Shown here: positions 18,241-27,716 of the stretch, in pieces
Layout of the letters: each line of letters starts with the position of its first letter
Position numbering within the stretch: the first letter of the stretch is position 1
Source: Malaciobacter marinus
GTDB taxonomy: Bacteria > Campylobacterota > Campylobacteria > Campylobacterales > Arcobacteraceae
DNA length: 64,000 bases
NCBI RefSeq assembly: GCF_003544855.1
Contig: NZ_CP032101.1
Coordinates: 1,488,001-1,552,000, forward strand
Direction: 5' to 3'
Translations under genes and position numbers: made by a program
Notes under the pieces: generated by a model
What the model saw: the letters and a program-made list of their open reading frames with translations, nothing else
What the model was told of the DNA's origin: nothing
The model's database searches: none

Positions 18241-18269
18241 TATCTAAGAAAGTTAATCTTTCTTAGATA
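18241..18269. terminator. Bidirectional terminator between cbiH and the TauE/SafE-like gene
   Basis: A perfect 12-bp stem (18241-18252 with 18258-18269) closes a five-base loop. It lies eight bases past the cbiH stop and covers the stop of the convergent gene at 18263, so it can end both operons. Confidence 0.75.
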
Positions 18270-18973
18270 TGACAACTAAGTATTGTTTTTGTAGGATCTA
18301 CTATATATTCATATCCTAAATATGCAATATAAATCCCAAATCCAATAACAACAAGAGAGGCTATTTTTATCATGGTATTTCTTAATGCTGTTTGTTTAAA
18401 AATAGATACAAAAAAGCCTAAAGAAAAAAGTGCTGGAATTGTACTAAGTCCAAAAATCAACATTACAAATGCTCCCCACAAAGGACTTCCTGTACTTGCA
18501 GCTGTAATAGCAAAAACATATACAAAACCACATGGCAAAAGACCATTTAACATCCCTAAAAGATAAAAGCTAGTCAAAGAATCTGAACCAATTAATGATT
18601 TAAATGTTTTTTGATATAAAGGTGATTTTGAAACTGAATGTTCAAGATTTGTTAAGAACTTGATTTTCCCACTTAAAGAAAGACCAATTAGCACCATCAA
18701 AAATCCTGTAGTTAGTAGTAAAATACCACTTGTAAGATTATCAAAAGTAACTACTCCTCCAACATATCCAAAAATAAAGCCAAGTATTACATAAGTTGTT
18801 ATTCTTCCAAAAGAGTATAAAAGATGAGAAAGAGCTTGAAGTTGCTTACTCCATCCACTTTTTACCTTTGTGCTTGAATAAGCAACAACAATTCCACCAC
18901 ACATTCCAACACAGTGCCCAAAAGAGCCTAAAAAAGCAATTGTTATTATAGTTACTATACTTATTGTTTCCAT
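18263..18973 (-). CDS. TauE/SafE-like (UreH/DsbD-type) transmembrane protein
   Basis: A 236-residue membrane protein with about six helices. The N-terminal FLGSFGHCVGMCGGIVVAYSS holds the H-C-x3-C-G-G motif of the sulfite exporter TauE/SafE-type or DsbD-gamma-like family found near cytochrome oxidase and copper genes in Campylobacterota. The paired Cys and Met suit metal or thiol transfer across the inner membrane. It is the last gene of the leftward operon beginning at 22523 and starts at the stop of the NosL-like gene (shared base at 18973). Confidence 0.75.
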   Translation of the reverse strand: METISIVTIITIAFLGSFGHCVGMCGGIVVAYSSTKVKSGWSKQLQALSHLLYSFGRITTYVILGFIFGYVGGVVTFDNLTSGILLLTTGFLMVLIGLSLSGKIKFLTNLEHSVSKSPLYQKTFKSLIGSDSLTSFYLLGMLNGLLPCGFVYVFAITAASTGSPLWGAFVMLIFGLSTIPALFSLGFFVSIFKQTALRNTMIKIASLVVIGFGIYIAYLGYEYIVDPTKTILSCHI

Positions 18974-19476
18974 TATTTACCTAACAATTTTTGTTTTACA
19001 TATGGGTCAGTTAAGTTCTCACCTCTTAACATATATAAAAGCATTTGATTAAAATTTATAAAACCATCTTTTTTCTTTTCATATGCACCAAAACCATAAG
19101 ACATAGGTGTTTTTGATACTCTACTGTACCAAGCAGTTCTACCATCTATGTATTTATTTGTATCATGAGAATATACCCAAATTGTTGCTTCATCTTTAAA
19201 ATCAATATCTTTAAACCACAAAGCCATACAGCCAACATCATCAAAAAACCATGTTTTACCATCAGGAGATACAGCTTGTGCAGAGTTTTCTTTTGTTGTA
19301 ATAGTCATTCCACATTGTGTATCTTGAAAATGATTTAGTGTAATATCTATAGGTTTTTTTTCATGATTTCCACTATGAATTACCACCATCTTTTTTTGTT
19401 CACTCATTGATAAAAATATTGTTATAATTATTGCTATAACAACAAAAACGCTTAATATTGGTATTAATTTTTTCAT
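18973..19476 (-). CDS. NosL-like membrane-anchored periplasmic protein
   Basis: A 167-residue protein. ATG at 19476 is chosen; it overlaps the upstream stop as TAATG, whereas the longer frame from 19527 runs inside the neighbouring gene. An N-terminal membrane anchor (about 5-23) precedes a periplasmic domain with QCGM (C55-M57) and DDVGCMALW (C83-M84), matching the NosL pattern, a Cu(I) chaperone for nitrous oxide reductase. It lacks a lipoprotein cysteine at the usual place. Copper binding is inferred from the family; no nosZ is in the window. Confidence 0.65.
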   Translation of the reverse strand: MKKLIPILSVFVVIAIIITIFLSMSEQKKMVVIHSGNHEKKPIDITLNHFQDTQCGMTITTKENSAQAVSPDGKTWFFDDVGCMALWFKDIDFKDEATIWVYSHDTNKYIDGRTAWYSRVSKTPMSYGFGAYEKKKDGFINFNQMLLYMLRGENLTDPYVKQKLLGK

Positions 19477-20444
19477 TATAAAAATACTCCATTTTTTAAA
19501 TAGTAAATCCCAACATATAAAGTACAAATTAGTACAAAAATTGTATTAAATATTATTGAATATTTATATGTATAAGCCAACTCTTTTTTAATTAGAAATT
19601 TTAGCACAAAGGAACTTATTGCATAAAATACACCTAAAAACAACATACTCCATAATAAATACCCTATATAATAATACTCTTTTTGCAACATACAAAAAGG
19701 ACATTTATGAGTTGGAAGTTCATAAATATATGTTCCAAAGAACTCAACCACACTTAAATATGCAACATACAAAAAGATTATATTAACTACAAAACTAAGT
19801 AAAGCTTGTTTTGATATATTTGCCATGATATTCAATAAATAAAACAGATAAAAAAGTATCAATAACTTTGTTGTATCTAAACCTAAAGGAAGAGTGTTCT
19901 CTCCTTGTACACCAAATATCACAGAACAACAAAGCACAATCTCATCTAATGAAATATTTGTAAAATATAAAATATCTAAGATATACTCTATTAAAACAAG
20001 AAAAAATATAAACATAAAAAAATATAGTTTTATTTTTATATATGGGTAGTTTTTCTCTTTTAAATCCTCACTATTTACAATAATCCAAATAGAATTAAAA
20101 AACACTATAAAAACTTTTAAAGCAAGAAGCTTTACTCCATAATCATTTGCACTAATCACTCCTGCTGCACACATGGCTCCTGGAACAATATTTGATAAGT
20201 TATCAATAACATAAGCAAAATATGGAATCAATGCTATTTTTACAATTAGTGCAAAAAATATTATAAGCATTACTAAATAAGACTTCTTTTCTAAACTATA
20301 CTGTTTTGGTTTTGTACTATTAAAATCCCAATTCTTTACAATATCAAAAACCCAAAATAAAGCAAATACTTGCAATATTAAAAGTATAGTTTGTGATATA
20401 AGATAGATTATCACTTCATTTGATAATAAAACTTCATTAAACAT
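19476..20444 (-). CDS. Multi-pass membrane protein with conserved-looking cysteines (CPFC)
   Basis: A 322-residue protein with about eight hydrophobic segments. Cysteines stand out: C92 in VPGAMCAAG, C172-C173 in LCCSVIFG, and a C-x2-C in PTHKCPFCMLQ (C248, C251, flanked by His246 and Met252). The CxxC loop resembles those of DsbB/VKOR-like thiol oxidoreductases or of copper sites, but overall I do not recognise the family. It sits between an ABC ATPase gene and the NosL-like gene, so a role in copper or thiol delivery is plausible. Confidence 0.6.
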   Translation of the reverse strand: MFNEVLLSNEVIIYLISQTILLILQVFALFWVFDIVKNWDFNSTKPKQYSLEKKSYLVMLIIFFALIVKIALIPYFAYVIDNLSNIVPGAMCAAGVISANDYGVKLLALKVFIVFFNSIWIIVNSEDLKEKNYPYIKIKLYFFMFIFFLVLIEYILDILYFTNISLDEIVLCCSVIFGVQGENTLPLGLDTTKLLILFYLFYLLNIMANISKQALLSFVVNIIFLYVAYLSVVEFFGTYIYELPTHKCPFCMLQKEYYYIGYLLWSMLFLGVFYAISSFVLKFLIKKELAYTYKYSIIFNTIFVLICTLYVGIYYLKNGVFL

Positions 20445-21113
20445 TTAAACTATTTTTCCATCTTGCATATTTATAGTTTCAAATAAAACATTACTTTGTT
20501 CAAAAATAGAGTCATGAGTAGCTATAATAACTGTTTTTTTAAGCTTTTTAAAATCCTCTAGTAAAGATAAAAATTTTAAAGAGTTTTGTTTATCTAAATT
20601 TGCTGTTGGTTCATCAAAAAGTAAGATATTAGCATCACAAACTAAAGCCCTTGCTATTGCTACTCTTTGTTTTTCTCCTCCACTTAAATTTGATACAAAT
20701 TCATCTTTTTTATGTTTTATATTAGCTAAAGATAAGGCATGTATAACTTTTGCTTTTATTTCATCTTTAGAAAGATTTTGAACTATTAAAGGAGTCATTA
20801 CATTATGAAATACATTTAAACTATTTATCAAATTGAAATCTTGAAAAACATACCCTATTTTTTTGTTTCTAAATTTTGAAGCATGCAAATCAGGTAGTTT
20901 TGCAATATGCTCATCATCTACAATAACATCACCACTTGTAGGTTTTTGTAAACTTGAGATTATAGATAATAAAGTAGATTTTCCACTACCACTTACACCT
21001 TTTAAAAGAACAATTTGCTCTTTTGGAATAAATAAACTTACATTTTCAAGTGCGGTAAACTCATTTTTTCTATTTTGATTAAAGATTTTATAAAGATTTT
21101 TAACTTCTATCAT
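20445..21113 (-). CDS. ABC transporter ATPase, LolD/MacB type
   Basis: A 222-residue ATPase with Walker A GVSGSGKST, Q-loop GYVFQDFNL, signature NLSGGEKQRVAIARAL and Walker B ILLFDEPTANLD. The sequence pattern groups it with LolD/MacB/FtsE proteins that pair with FtsX/MacB-like permeases, which is what the next gene upstream encodes (overlap of four bases). The complex would work on envelope substrates by mechanotransmission rather than as a classical importer. Confidence 0.85.
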   Translation of the reverse strand: MIEVKNLYKIFNQNRKNEFTALENVSLFIPKEQIVLLKGVSGSGKSTLLSIISSLQKPTSGDVIVDDEHIAKLPDLHASKFRNKKIGYVFQDFNLINSLNVFHNVMTPLIVQNLSKDEIKAKVIHALSLANIKHKKDEFVSNLSGGEKQRVAIARALVCDANILLFDEPTANLDKQNSLKFLSLLEDFKKLKKTVIIATHDSIFEQSNVLFETINMQDGKIV

Positions 21114-22288
21114 TTTATACTCTTTATTACATCAACTGTAGCTATTTTCCACACAGGAATTAAAATTACACATAAAAATGGTACCACATAAAATATAAAC
21201 AAAGTTACAATTGAACCAAATGGTATATAAGGTGTTAATTCATAACTAAAATCTAAATTTGAAAAACCTAAAAATATTTGCATTAAAAAAGGTGCTTTTG
21301 TCACAAATATATAAATAAAAGATAAGATAATTCCAATACTAAAAGAGAAAAATGCAACTAAAAAGTTTTCGAAAACTTTTAGTTTTAATATATCTTTAAT
21401 ACTCCACCCTACTGCTTTAAGTATTGCTATCTCTTTTTTATCACTTGAATTTATCATAGAATATCTTTGATATAGTATTAGTAAAAATGTAAGAATAGCA
21501 ACAATATAAAGCACTAAAAAAAGTCCAGTTTTATAATTAAAAAGATTTAAATAGTATGATTTCATATCATCTTTTGAAATTACTCTTAAGTTATCATCTT
21601 TTAATATAATTTCTACTTTTGCATTTGCTCTTTCTAACTCATTAGGAACATTCAATGCAATATCAGAAGTTTTATACTCATCTACGCCTAAAACTATTTT
21701 TGCTAACTCTTTTGGTAAAATTATCATATCATTTGAAAGAAGTGAGGTTGTATCATCAAAAGCATCATAAATTTCAACTTCTATTGATTCACCTAAAGGT
21801 GTTGTAAAAAAATAACTCTTTTCATATTTAAACTTATCAAAAAGTTTTTTAACTCCACTTCCTATTATCATGTACTCTTTTTCTAAAAATTTTGACATAT
21901 CAAGTTTTTTAGATAATGTTTTTAGGTTTTTACTATTTTGCTCTTCAAAAAAATCTACTCCAACGATTGTAAAACTTTGTTTTAATGGTTTGAAAAAGTA
22001 CTTGCCATATACTCTTGAAGTTACATTTTTTACACCATAAATTTGTTCAATTTTTTCAATCAATGATAGATCAATATCAATAACTTCCCCTGCTTTCATT
22101 TTTTGAACTACAAAATCAGCTTGTGAATCTAATGTGTACTGAATATCTTTTGATAATGAAGTTGAGATAAACATCACAGAACTTAAAATAAAAACTAAAA
22201 TTATTGAGATGACAAATATAGAAAAGTGCTTACTTCTATGAATAAAAAGCATAAGAAATAAAAAACTATAAAAAGATTTATTTAACAT
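21110..22288 (-). CDS. FtsX/MacB-type ABC permease
   Basis: A 392-residue permease. ATG at 22288 (MLNKSFYSFL) is preferred over a longer frame from 22369 because the extra 27 residues lie inside the upstream small gene. One N-terminal helix (about 23-43), a long periplasmic domain (about 44-260) and three C-terminal helices give the MacB/FtsX topology; KKEIAILKAVGWSIKDIL is the typical coupling motif. Partner of the ATPase gene downstream. Substrate unknown; the operon suggests metal-centre maturation. Confidence 0.8.
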   Translation of the reverse strand: MLNKSFYSFLFLMLFIHRSKHFSIFVISIILVFILSSVMFISTSLSKDIQYTLDSQADFVVQKMKAGEVIDIDLSLIEKIEQIYGVKNVTSRVYGKYFFKPLKQSFTIVGVDFFEEQNSKNLKTLSKKLDMSKFLEKEYMIIGSGVKKLFDKFKYEKSYFFTTPLGESIEVEIYDAFDDTTSLLSNDMIILPKELAKIVLGVDEYKTSDIALNVPNELERANAKVEIILKDDNLRVISKDDMKSYYLNLFNYKTGLFLVLYIVAILTFLLILYQRYSMINSSDKKEIAILKAVGWSIKDILKLKVFENFLVAFFSFSIGIILSFIYIFVTKAPFLMQIFLGFSNLDFSYELTPYIPFGSIVTLFIFYVVPFLCVILIPVWKIATVDVIKSIK

Positions 22289-22523
22289 ATATGAAATCCA
22301 TGTGATTAGTACTTTTATGAAATAGATATGGTTTATTTTGAAGTTGAGAGTTATCTTCACTATAAGCATTGGAAAAAGATATTTTAAAGCTGTTTGTTAA
22401 TGATACCATGCTATTTAACTTATTGTATTTATCTTCTTTATTGTAAGAAAAGTCAAAATAGAAAATAAAACAAAATCCTAAAAAAATTGTAAAAAATATT
22501 GTAAAAAAAACTTTAAAAATCAT
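22278..22523 (-). CDS. Small membrane-anchored protein at head of NosL/ABC operon
   Basis: An 81-residue frame with an N-terminal hydrophobic anchor (about 2-24, rich in Phe) and a polar exported tail rich in Ser, Asn and Lys. It overlaps the permease gene by 11 bases (MDFIYVK-stop across ATGTTAAATAA), the usual sign of coupling. ATG start at 22523; RBS weak. No recognised family. A 10-bp hairpin with a U-rich run lies 33 bp upstream. Confidence 0.55.
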   Translation of the reverse strand: MIFKVFFTIFFTIFLGFCFIFYFDFSYNKEDKYNKLNSMVSLTNSFKISFSNAYSEDNSQLQNKPYLFHKSTNHMDFIYVK

Positions 22524-22555
22524 TTTATTATCTTATTTAAACTTTATTAAAAATA

Positions 22556-22576
22556 AGCTTCACTTAAAGTGAAGCT
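22556..22576 (-). terminator. Hairpin with U-tract just upstream of NosL/ABC operon
   Basis: Ten-base arms AGCTTCACTT/AAGTGAAGCT surround a single base. Read on the minus strand it is followed by TTATTTTTAAT, the look of an intrinsic terminator, but it lies only 33 bp before the first ATG (22523) of the minus-strand operon. It is either an attenuator in the leader or the end of an unseen transcript. Confidence 0.5.
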
Positions 22577-22663
22577 AACCTGATATATAAAAAATCCGCA
22601 AGATATTAAATTGTGTAGGAGGAATCTAATTCTTGTTTTGTAAAATAATTATAACTTCTGTTT

Positions 22664-22693
22664 GTTAAGTAAGTGTTAATTTTCTTACTTAAC
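22664..22693. repeat. 10-bp inverted repeat upstream of HAD phosphatase
   Basis: GTTAAGTAAG and CTTACTTAAC form a perfect inverted repeat with a 10-base spacer, in the divergent region between the NosL/ABC operon and the HAD gene. There is no U-tract, so a regulator-binding site is likelier than a terminator. Confidence 0.4.
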
Positions 22694-22749
22694 CTAATAT
22701 TTGAGCTCAAAAGCGTATAATAAGATAAATTTTTTATAAAGAGAATTAA

Positions 22750-23373
22750 ATGAGATTAATCATGTTTGATATGGATGGAACTTTAGTAAATAGTTCAAAA
22801 GCCATCACAAATACTATAAACTACGTTAGAGAGAATACTGGACTTCATAGATTAGAAGATAAGTATATTTTAGAGCATATTAATAAACCAGAAATCAACT
22901 CAGCAGAGTTCTTTTATGGAACAAAAGAGTTTACAGATGAACAAGTGCACTTATTTGAAAACTATTATAATGAACACTGTTTGACTGATTTGGAACTATA
23001 TGATGGAATAGCAACTTTACTTGATGATTTAAAAAACGACTTTACACTTGCTGTTGCAACAAATGCAAACTCACAATATGCAAAAAAGATGCTAGACCAT
23101 GTGGGAATTGGCTCATTATTTCCTACAATCTTAGGATATGATAGCGTTACAAATCCAAAACCTCACCCAGAAATGGTGCAAAAAATTCTTGATAAACATA
23201 GTATTTTAAATACAAATGCACAACTAATAGGAGATAGCTTAAAAGATACAATGGCAGCTGCTAAAGCAAATGTTGATTCAGTTTTAGTTAACTGGGGCTT
23301 TTCAGACCATGAAGAAGATGCTATTGAAACTATACAAGAATTAGAAGCAAAAATCATAGAAAAATTTAAATAA
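22750..23373 (+). CDS. HAD-family phosphatase (phosphoglycolate phosphatase-like)
   Basis: A 207-residue HAD hydrolase. Motif I is MFDMDGTLVNSS (nucleophile D7, acid D9), motif II is LAVATNANS, motif III Lys lies in TNPKPHPEM and motif IV is LIGDSLKDTMAA. The helical cap between motifs I and II makes it subclass IA, like Gph. Substrate unproven. It stands alone, 125 bp before the next small ORF. Confidence 0.85.
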   Translation: MRLIMFDMDGTLVNSSKAITNTINYVRENTGLHRLEDKYILEHINKPEINSAEFFYGTKEFTDEQVHLFENYYNEHCLTDLELYDGIATLLDDLKNDFTLAVATNANSQYAKKMLDHVGIGSLFPTILGYDSVTNPKPHPEMVQKILDKHSILNTNAQLIGDSLKDTMAAAKANVDSVLVNWGFSDHEEDAIETIQELEAKIIEKFK

Positions 23374-23497
23374 TAATTTTTTATCCTTAAATAAATAATT
23401 TTAAATAATTTAAAAAGTGTTAATATATTGATACTATTTTTATATATAATTTTAAAACACAAAATATATAATAAAATTATTTGAAGGATTTTTTTTA

Positions 23498-23719
23498 ATG
23501 AAAGAAAAAGAACAAGATAAATTCTTCTTTATTTCAATTGAGACTTTAACTAAAAAGAAAAAACATCCTTACTATATGATATATAGAACAACTAACGAAA
23601 AAATCTACTTTTTACCTTTTAGAGAAAATAAGACCTATTTAAAAGATATAATAAAATTTCTTACAAAAAAGCTTGTATCAAAAACAATAAATATATCTTT
23701 TAAAGTTTTCAAAACTTAA
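23498..23719 (+). CDS. Hypothetical small basic protein (73 aa)
   Basis: A 73-residue frame, ATG start with AAGGA upstream. The product is very Lys-rich with alternating aromatic residues (ISIETL...YYMIYRTT...IYFLPF), suggesting a small beta-rich soluble protein. No known motif. It lies between the HAD gene and a chemoreceptor with its own leader of 180 bp. Confidence 0.5.
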   Translation: MKEKEQDKFFFISIETLTKKKKHPYYMIYRTTNEKIYFLPFRENKTYLKDIIKFLTKKLVSKTINISFKVFKT

Positions 23720-23899
23720 GCAAAATAGATTTAATGGTTAATAAAAATAATAATTGAGAAAGAATAAATAAAATTTAATCCTTTATAAATAATTTTTATA
23801 TGTATATTTGTAACTTAAATAAAAAATAAGTTGTATTTTAAACTAAGCTTGAATAATAATGCTTGTCATAATGCACTTATTTTTGAGGAGAAATATTCT

Positions 23900-26197
23900 A
23901 TGAAAAATCTATCTATTAAATTAAAATTAATAGTCTCATTTATCACTATTAGTTTACTAATTATTTCATTGGCTGCATATAGTATATATGGTTTATCAAA
24001 ATCTTCAAATGGCTTTGATAAATATAAAAATATGGCAAATAATAGTAACCTTGCAAGTAGTGTTCAAGAAAATATGCTTATGGTAAGGATGGAAGTAAAG
24101 GACTTTATTAATAAAAATGAAAACTTTAGTCTAAACCGTTTTGAACAATATTATAAAAAAACTAGTGATTTTGAAAAACAACTAAAAAACAGTACTAAAA
24201 ATCCTAAAGAAAAGAAACTTGTAGATACTTTAGCACAATTATTAGAAGTCTATAGTGTGAATTTTTATGAACTAAATGATTATAGAAGTCAAAACAATGG
24301 CATTGTAGAAAATAATTTAGCAATTAATGGTAAAAAAATAGAACAACTTTTAAATGAAATCATGTTAAGTTCTAACAAACAAAATAATGTAAATGCTTCT
24401 TTAAAAACTGCAAAAGCTATCAGAACTCTACTTTTAGGAAGACTTTATGCACTTAAATTTGTTACATCAAATAAAAAAGAGCATAATTACGAAGTAATAA
24501 AAAAGTTTGATACTTTACGAACACAAATAAATAAAATAAAACCTACATTGTATTCTAATGCAAATATTCAAAAGTTAAACAATGCAACAAACTTAATTGA
24601 TATTTATAAACAAGGCGTTGATAAACTTATGTTCATAATAGATAAGGAAAATACATTAATTAAGGAACTAAGAACAATCGGTCCTAAAATTGCAAAAATA
24701 ACTGCTGATATAAAATTATCAATTAAAAATGAACAAAAGCTTGTTGGAACACAAGTAGAAAGTATCAATAAAAGTTTAACATTAACAATTGAAATACTAT
24801 CTGCAATTGTTCTTTTAATTATTTTATTACTTGGTGCATATATTCCAAAAGATATAAATACACAAATTCATGAATTTCAAGAAGGCTTATTAAACTTCTT
24901 TAGATACTTAAATAGAGAAACAAATGAAGTAAAACCTTTAACAAACAATTCAAATAATGAGTTTGGAGTTATGTCCAAAGTAGTAAATAAAAATATTACT
25001 ATTACTAAAAATTCTATTGAAGAAGATAGAGCCATTATAAATGAAACAATTGCTGTTTTAAATGAGTTCCAACAAGGAGACTTATGTCAAAGAATTTCAA
25101 CAAATGTAACAAATCCAGCACTTAATGAGTTAAAAGATGTGTTAAACAATATGGGACAAAATCTTGAAAATAATATAGATAATATCTTAGATGTTTTAGA
25201 AGAGTTTTCAAAATATAATTATCTAAAAAAAGTAAATACGCATGGAATAAAAAAACATTTAGAAAAACTTGCAACAGGGGTAAATAATTTAGGCCTTTCT
25301 ATTACACAAATGTTATTAGAGAATAAAGCAAATGGATTAACTCTTAATGAAAGTTCAAATATCTTATTACAAAATGTTGATACATTAAATACAAGTTCAA
25401 ATGAAGCTGCAACAAGTTTAGAAGAAACTGCAGCAGCAATTGAACAAATAACAGGAAATATAAAATTAACAACAAATAAAATTTCAGAAATTGATACTTT
25501 AACAAAAGATGTCTCTTCATCTACTTTAAATGGTGAACACTTAGCTATTAAAACAACTTCTTCTATGGAAGATATAAATGAACAAGTAAGTTCAATAAAT
25601 GAAGCAATAACAGTAATTGACCAAATCGCTTTTCAAACAAATATCTTAAGTTTAAATGCAGCTGTTGAAGCTGCAACAGCAGGTGAAGCAGGAAAAGGTT
25701 TTGCAGTTGTAGCACAAGAAGTAAGAAACCTTGCAAGTAGAAGTGCACAAGCAGCAAAAGAGATTAAAGAGTTAGTTGAAAATGCTACACTTAAAACAAA
25801 TGAAGGTAAAAATATTGCAAATGAAATGATAAAAGGTTATAACCATTTAAAAGAGGATATTAATAAAACAAGTTTTTTAATCTCTGATGTTTCAAATGCA
25901 GCAAAAGAACAAGAAAGTGGTATCATTCAAATCAATGATGCAATCAATAATTTAGATCAACAAACACAGCAAAATGCACTTATTGCAACACAAACTCAAG
26001 AAGTTGCATTAAATACATCTGAAATTGCAAAAAAAGTAGTTGAAAATGCAAATGAAAAAGAGTTTGAAGGTAAAGATAGTGTAAAAGCAAAACAACTTCA
26101 TGTTGATATAAAAAAAGAAAAAACAACTAAAGAAGAAAAAGCACCCTTAGAATTTAAATCTTCATTAAAAGATGATGACTCATGGGAGAGTTTTTAA
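23900..26197 (+). CDS. Methyl-accepting chemotaxis protein with C-terminal CheR-docking-like pentapeptide
   Basis: A 765-residue chemoreceptor. ATG at 23900 is preferred over a frame from 23831 because GAGGAG lies ten bases upstream and a signal anchor follows directly. TM1 (about 9-32), a periplasmic four-helix-type sensor region (about 33-295), TM2 (about 300-318), then a long linker and the signalling domain whose tip includes [20 protein letters not shown] and [16 protein letters not shown]. The tail ends [13 protein letters not shown] fits the xWxxF pentapeptide that tethers CheR/CheB in enterobacterial receptors. Ligand unknown. Confidence 0.9.
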   Translation: MKNLSIKLKLIVSFITISLLIISLAAYSIYGLSKSSNGFDKYKNMANNSNLASSVQENMLMVRMEVKDFINKNENFSLNRFEQYYKKTSDFEKQLKNSTKNPKEKKLVDTLAQLLEVYSVNFYELNDYRSQNNGIVENNLAINGKKIEQLLNEIMLSSNKQNNVNASLKTAKAIRTLLLGRLYALKFVTSNKKEHNYEVIKKFDTLRTQINKIKPTLYSNANIQKLNNATNLIDIYKQGVDKLMFIIDKENTLIKELRTIGPKIAKITADIKLSIKNEQKLVGTQVESINKSLTLTIEILSAIVLLIILLLGAYIPKDINTQIHEFQEGLLNFFRYLNRETNEVKPLTNNSNNEFGVMSKVVNKNITITKNSIEEDRAIINETIAVLNEFQQGDLCQRISTNVTNPALNELKDVLNNMGQNLENNIDNILDVLEEFSKYNYLKKVNTHGIKKHLEKLATGVNNLGLSITQMLLENKANGLTLNESSNILLQNVDTLNTSSNEAATSLEETAAAIEQITGNIKLTTNKISEIDTLTKDVSSSTLNGEHLAIKTTSSMEDINEQVSSINEAITVIDQIAFQTNILSLNAAVEAATAGEAGKGFAVVAQEVRNLASRSAQAAKEIKELVENATLKTNEGKNIANEMIKGYNHLKEDINKTSFLISDVSNAAKEQESGIIQINDAINNLDQQTQQNALIATQTQEVALNTSEIAKKVVENANEKEFEGKDSVKAKQLHVDIKKEKTTKEEKAPLEFKSSLKDDDSWESF

Positions 26198-26201
26198 TTT
26201 A

Positions 26202-26879
26202 CTAAATTAATCTATACTCAATAGGTAGAGTAATAATTAAGCTTTTAGGAACCTTTGGAAAGTTCTTAGAAGCTTTTTTTATAGCTTCAATAGTTGACTT
26301 TCTTAGTAAGCTATGCCCTTTTAGAATATCTATTTTATTAATCTTACCATCTTTTGATATTTTAAACTTCACTTTTACTACACCTTGAATATTGAATCTT
26401 TTTGCTCTTTTTGAATAGACTATATTTTTTTGAATCAATTTTCTAATTAGAAGTAAATTTTTATCTATATAAATTTTTGATTGATTTAAAGTTACTTGTG
26501 ATGAAGTTATATTATTTTTTGGTTTTGATGTTTTTTTAGATGATTTCGATACTATTTTTTTATTATCTTTTGATTTTTTGATAGTATCTTTAACAATTTT
26601 TGTCTCTTTTTTAATAATTTTCTTATTTTTTTTAGGTTTATTTTTTATTAGTTTACTTTTTCTAATAGTCTGTTTTATCTCTTTTTTCTTTATGCTTTTT
26701 TTTTGAATATTTTTTTCTTTTATCTCTTTTTTTATTTGAACATAATTTAAAGAGATTTTTTTTGTATCCTTTTTTTTATTAATTATCATCTTTTCATTTG
26801 CAAACAAAACATAAAAACTAGCAATTATACTAATATATATAAATAGTGCAATAAAAAAAGAGCTAATATATCTTTTCAT
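26202..26879 (-). CDS. tonB: TonB energy transducer
   Basis: A 225-residue protein: N-terminal membrane anchor (about 5-27), a long Lys-rich spacer (about 30-135; in place of the Pro-rich one of E. coli) and a C-terminal TonB domain with VVKVKFKISKDGKINKIDIL and the final LPIEYRLI. It spans the periplasm and drives outer membrane receptors such as the BtuB-like protein in this window. Overlaps exbD by four bases. Confidence 0.85.
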   Translation of the reverse strand: MKRYISSFFIALFIYISIIASFYVLFANEKMIINKKKDTKKISLNYVQIKKEIKEKNIQKKSIKKKEIKQTIRKSKLIKNKPKKNKKIIKKETKIVKDTIKKSKDNKKIVSKSSKKTSKPKNNITSSQVTLNQSKIYIDKNLLLIRKLIQKNIVYSKRAKRFNIQGVVKVKFKISKDGKINKIDILKGHSLLRKSTIEAIKKASKNFPKVPKSLIITLPIEYRLI

Positions 26880-27253
26880 TTTTTTGTTACTATTGATATG
26901 TTTTGAAAATCATTACTTTTTAATATATCAAGAACTTGAACAAAACTATCAAATCTTGCATTCTTATCACTTTTTATATAAACTTGTGTCTCTTTTTTGA
27001 ATTTTAAAATATGATTTTTCATATTTTTAGAATTTACAAGATTATTATTACAAAAAAACTCTCCTTTTTTATTTATAACAATTACTAGCTTTTTATCTAT
27101 TTTTAAATTACTAGTACTCTTTGCACTTGGTAAAGACACAGGAATAAGCCCTTTTGTGATAAAAGTTGAAGTCATAAGAATTATTGTTAAAAGTACTAAT
27201 AGTACATCAATAAAAGGCAATACATTTATGCTATCAAATTTCTTTAATTTCAT
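26876..27253 (-). CDS. exbD: ExbD biopolymer transport protein
   Basis: A 125-residue ExbD. ATG at 27253 (MKLKKFDSINVLPFIDV) is preferred because the longer frame from 27277 lies within exbB. The single helix LPFIDVLLVLLTIILM carries the proton-binding Asp (in FIDV), and the periplasmic domain ends with a DILKSNDFQNISIVT motif. It works with ExbB as the proton channel that energises TonB. Overlaps exbB by 20 bases. Confidence 0.88.
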   Translation of the reverse strand: MKLKKFDSINVLPFIDVLLVLLTIILMTSTFITKGLIPVSLPSAKSTSNLKIDKKLVIVINKKGEFFCNNNLVNSKNMKNHILKFKKETQVYIKSDKNARFDSFVQVLDILKSNDFQNISIVTKK

Positions 27254-27659
27254 ATTTACTTTCCAGAACTTCTGCATATCTGCTTAATATATTATAAAAT
27301 ATCATTGAAACTATTGCTACTACTAAGCCAACAGCTGTTGCTTTAAGTGCAAGAGCCAAAGAAGACATTATTTTTTCAGCTTCAATATTTGTGCCACTCA
27401 TAGTCATAAAAGTAAGCATGATAGCTAACACAGTTCCAAGAAGACCAATATAAACAGAGTTTGAAGCAATAGTTCCTATAATTGTCAAGTGTCTTGTAAG
27501 AGCAATTTCTAAAGCTTTTTTATTTTTATATATATTTATATCAAGTTTCTTATAAAAAATAACTCTTTCAATAAAAAACCAAACAGAAATAAAACTCATA
27601 AAAATCAATAATGCTATAACTCCATAATCTATCAAGTGTTTTAATACTTCAATATTCAT
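27234..27659 (-). CDS. exbB: ExbB proton-channel subunit
   Basis: A 141-residue ExbB of the short form with three hydrophobic segments. The third, LALKATAVGLVVAIVSMIFYNIL, and the second, IASNSVYIGLLGTVLAIMLTF, carry the usual Gly, Thr and Ala pattern. First gene of exbB-exbD-tonB, ATG at 27659. This set is the only TonB motor in the window. Confidence 0.88.
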   Translation of the reverse strand: MNIEVLKHLIDYGVIALLIFMSFISVWFFIERVIFYKKLDINIYKNKKALEIALTRHLTIIGTIASNSVYIGLLGTVLAIMLTFMTMSGTNIEAEKIMSSLALALKATAVGLVVAIVSMIFYNILSRYAEVLESKYEIKEI

Positions 27660-27716
27660 AATTCACCTAAATTAAATTTTATAGATTTTAATTTAAATGT
27701 GTTAAATAAATGTTAA

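Noticed and set aside
22664-22693. Intrinsic terminator
   Set aside because: Stem is good but no T-tract follows on either strand; kept only as an inverted repeat.
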